DNA of 12,406 bases from the NCBI GenBank assembly GCA_002690445.1, contig NZER01000110.1, positions 1 to 12,406 on the forward strand. Direction: 5' to 3'. The position numbers and the translations under genes are program-made. The notes beneath the pieces were generated by a model. It searched no databases, had not been told where the DNA came from, and worked only from the letters and a program-made list of their open reading frames with translations. Shown piece after piece: positions 12,363 through 12,406 of the stretch. This DNA comes from Candidatus Pacearchaeota archaeon (GTDB lineage Archaea > Nanoarchaeota > Nanoarchaeia > Pacearchaeales > GW2011-AR1). The stretch's first letter is position 1; each line of letters opens with the position of its first letter.

Positions 12363-12406
12363 TTAGTTCCTTTGGAAATTAGACGCAAAATATCTCTGCA
12401 ATTTAA
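12363..12406 (-). CDS. Possible C-terminal end of an upstream gene, truncated by window edge
   Basis: The frame ending in TAA at 12365-12363 reads KLQRYFASNFQRN with no earlier stop to the right edge. Its stop lies two bases before the next ATG, the same tight spacing seen elsewhere in the cluster, and the next gene's ribosome site sits inside it. With only 13 codons visible, coding cannot be proved; one other frame is also open. The alternative is a short leader with a promoter outside the window. I see no promoter-like hexamers in these bases. Confidence 0.35.
   Translation of the reverse strand, partial: KLQRYFASNFQRN
12368..12373 (-). promoter_or_regulatory. Ribosome binding site of the 249-residue gene
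   Basis: AAAGGA on the minus strand, 7 bases before ATG 12360. Together with the GAGGAG at 1183-1188 it is one of the two strongest sites here and fixes the start of this gene. Confidence 0.65.

Noticed and set aside
1..12406. Stop-codon reassignment (TAG or TGA), as seen in some crAss-like phages
   Set aside because: All four complete genes end in TAA with no in-frame TAG or TGA, so the standard code explains the window; a recoded genome is neither shown nor needed.

Overview
This AT-rich window (about one-third G+C by eye) looks like part of the virion-protein region of a tailed double-stranded DNA phage, or a prophage or metagenomic fragment of one. The host cannot be named. All supported genes lie on the minus strand. 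They are packed with gaps of 5 and 2 bases, a one-base TAATG overlap and a 10-base overlap. There are no tRNAs, integrase, IS elements or CRISPR arrays, and no stretch over 50 bases without coding. Every complete gene ends in TAA, the standard code suffices, and Shine-Dalgarno-like sites precede the starts, which fits a bacterial host.

Read in transcription order (right to left), the layout is as follows. A possible 13-codon tail of an upstream gene lies at 12363-12406. A 249-residue Gly-rich protein follows, with a PDVP-type linker and a C-terminal Cys pair. Next is a 253-residue protein with a short hydrophobic Gly/Ala segment, a G-S-G-T-I-N-P motif and a helical, Gln/Lys-rich second half. 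Then comes a 333-residue helical protein. A giant 2,892-residue protein fills 70% of the window. Last is a large helical protein that starts at 1171, overlaps the end of the giant gene and runs off the left edge with 390 codons visible.

The central observation is that the giant protein appears to be a single-chain, two-barrel DNA-dependent RNA polymerase. It would belong to the broad group that includes the cellular beta/beta-prime core, fungal QDE-1, phage-derived YonO and the crAss-like phage polymerase. Near residues 1586-1662 it has a beta-like segment with two spaced lysines (K1617 and K1633). Near 1839-2014 it has a beta-prime-like segment with a GEV strand, an R-N-P motif (R1964) and the aspartate triad D2004-Y-D-A-D2008, matching the universal D-F-D-G-D metal-binding motif except for Ala in place of Gly. 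A downstream region (2062-2154) resembles the segment that follows the catalytic loop in QDE-1/RdRP enzymes.

The N-terminus has Gly/Ala-rich hydrophobic segments, the protein has a single Cys (its second-to-last residue), and its neighbours look like internal virion or ejection proteins. The simplest model is a virion-packaged polymerase that enters the cell with the phage DNA and transcribes early genes. The motif matches are read directly from the sequence; homology rests on remembered family patterns; virion packaging and the ejection role are inference.
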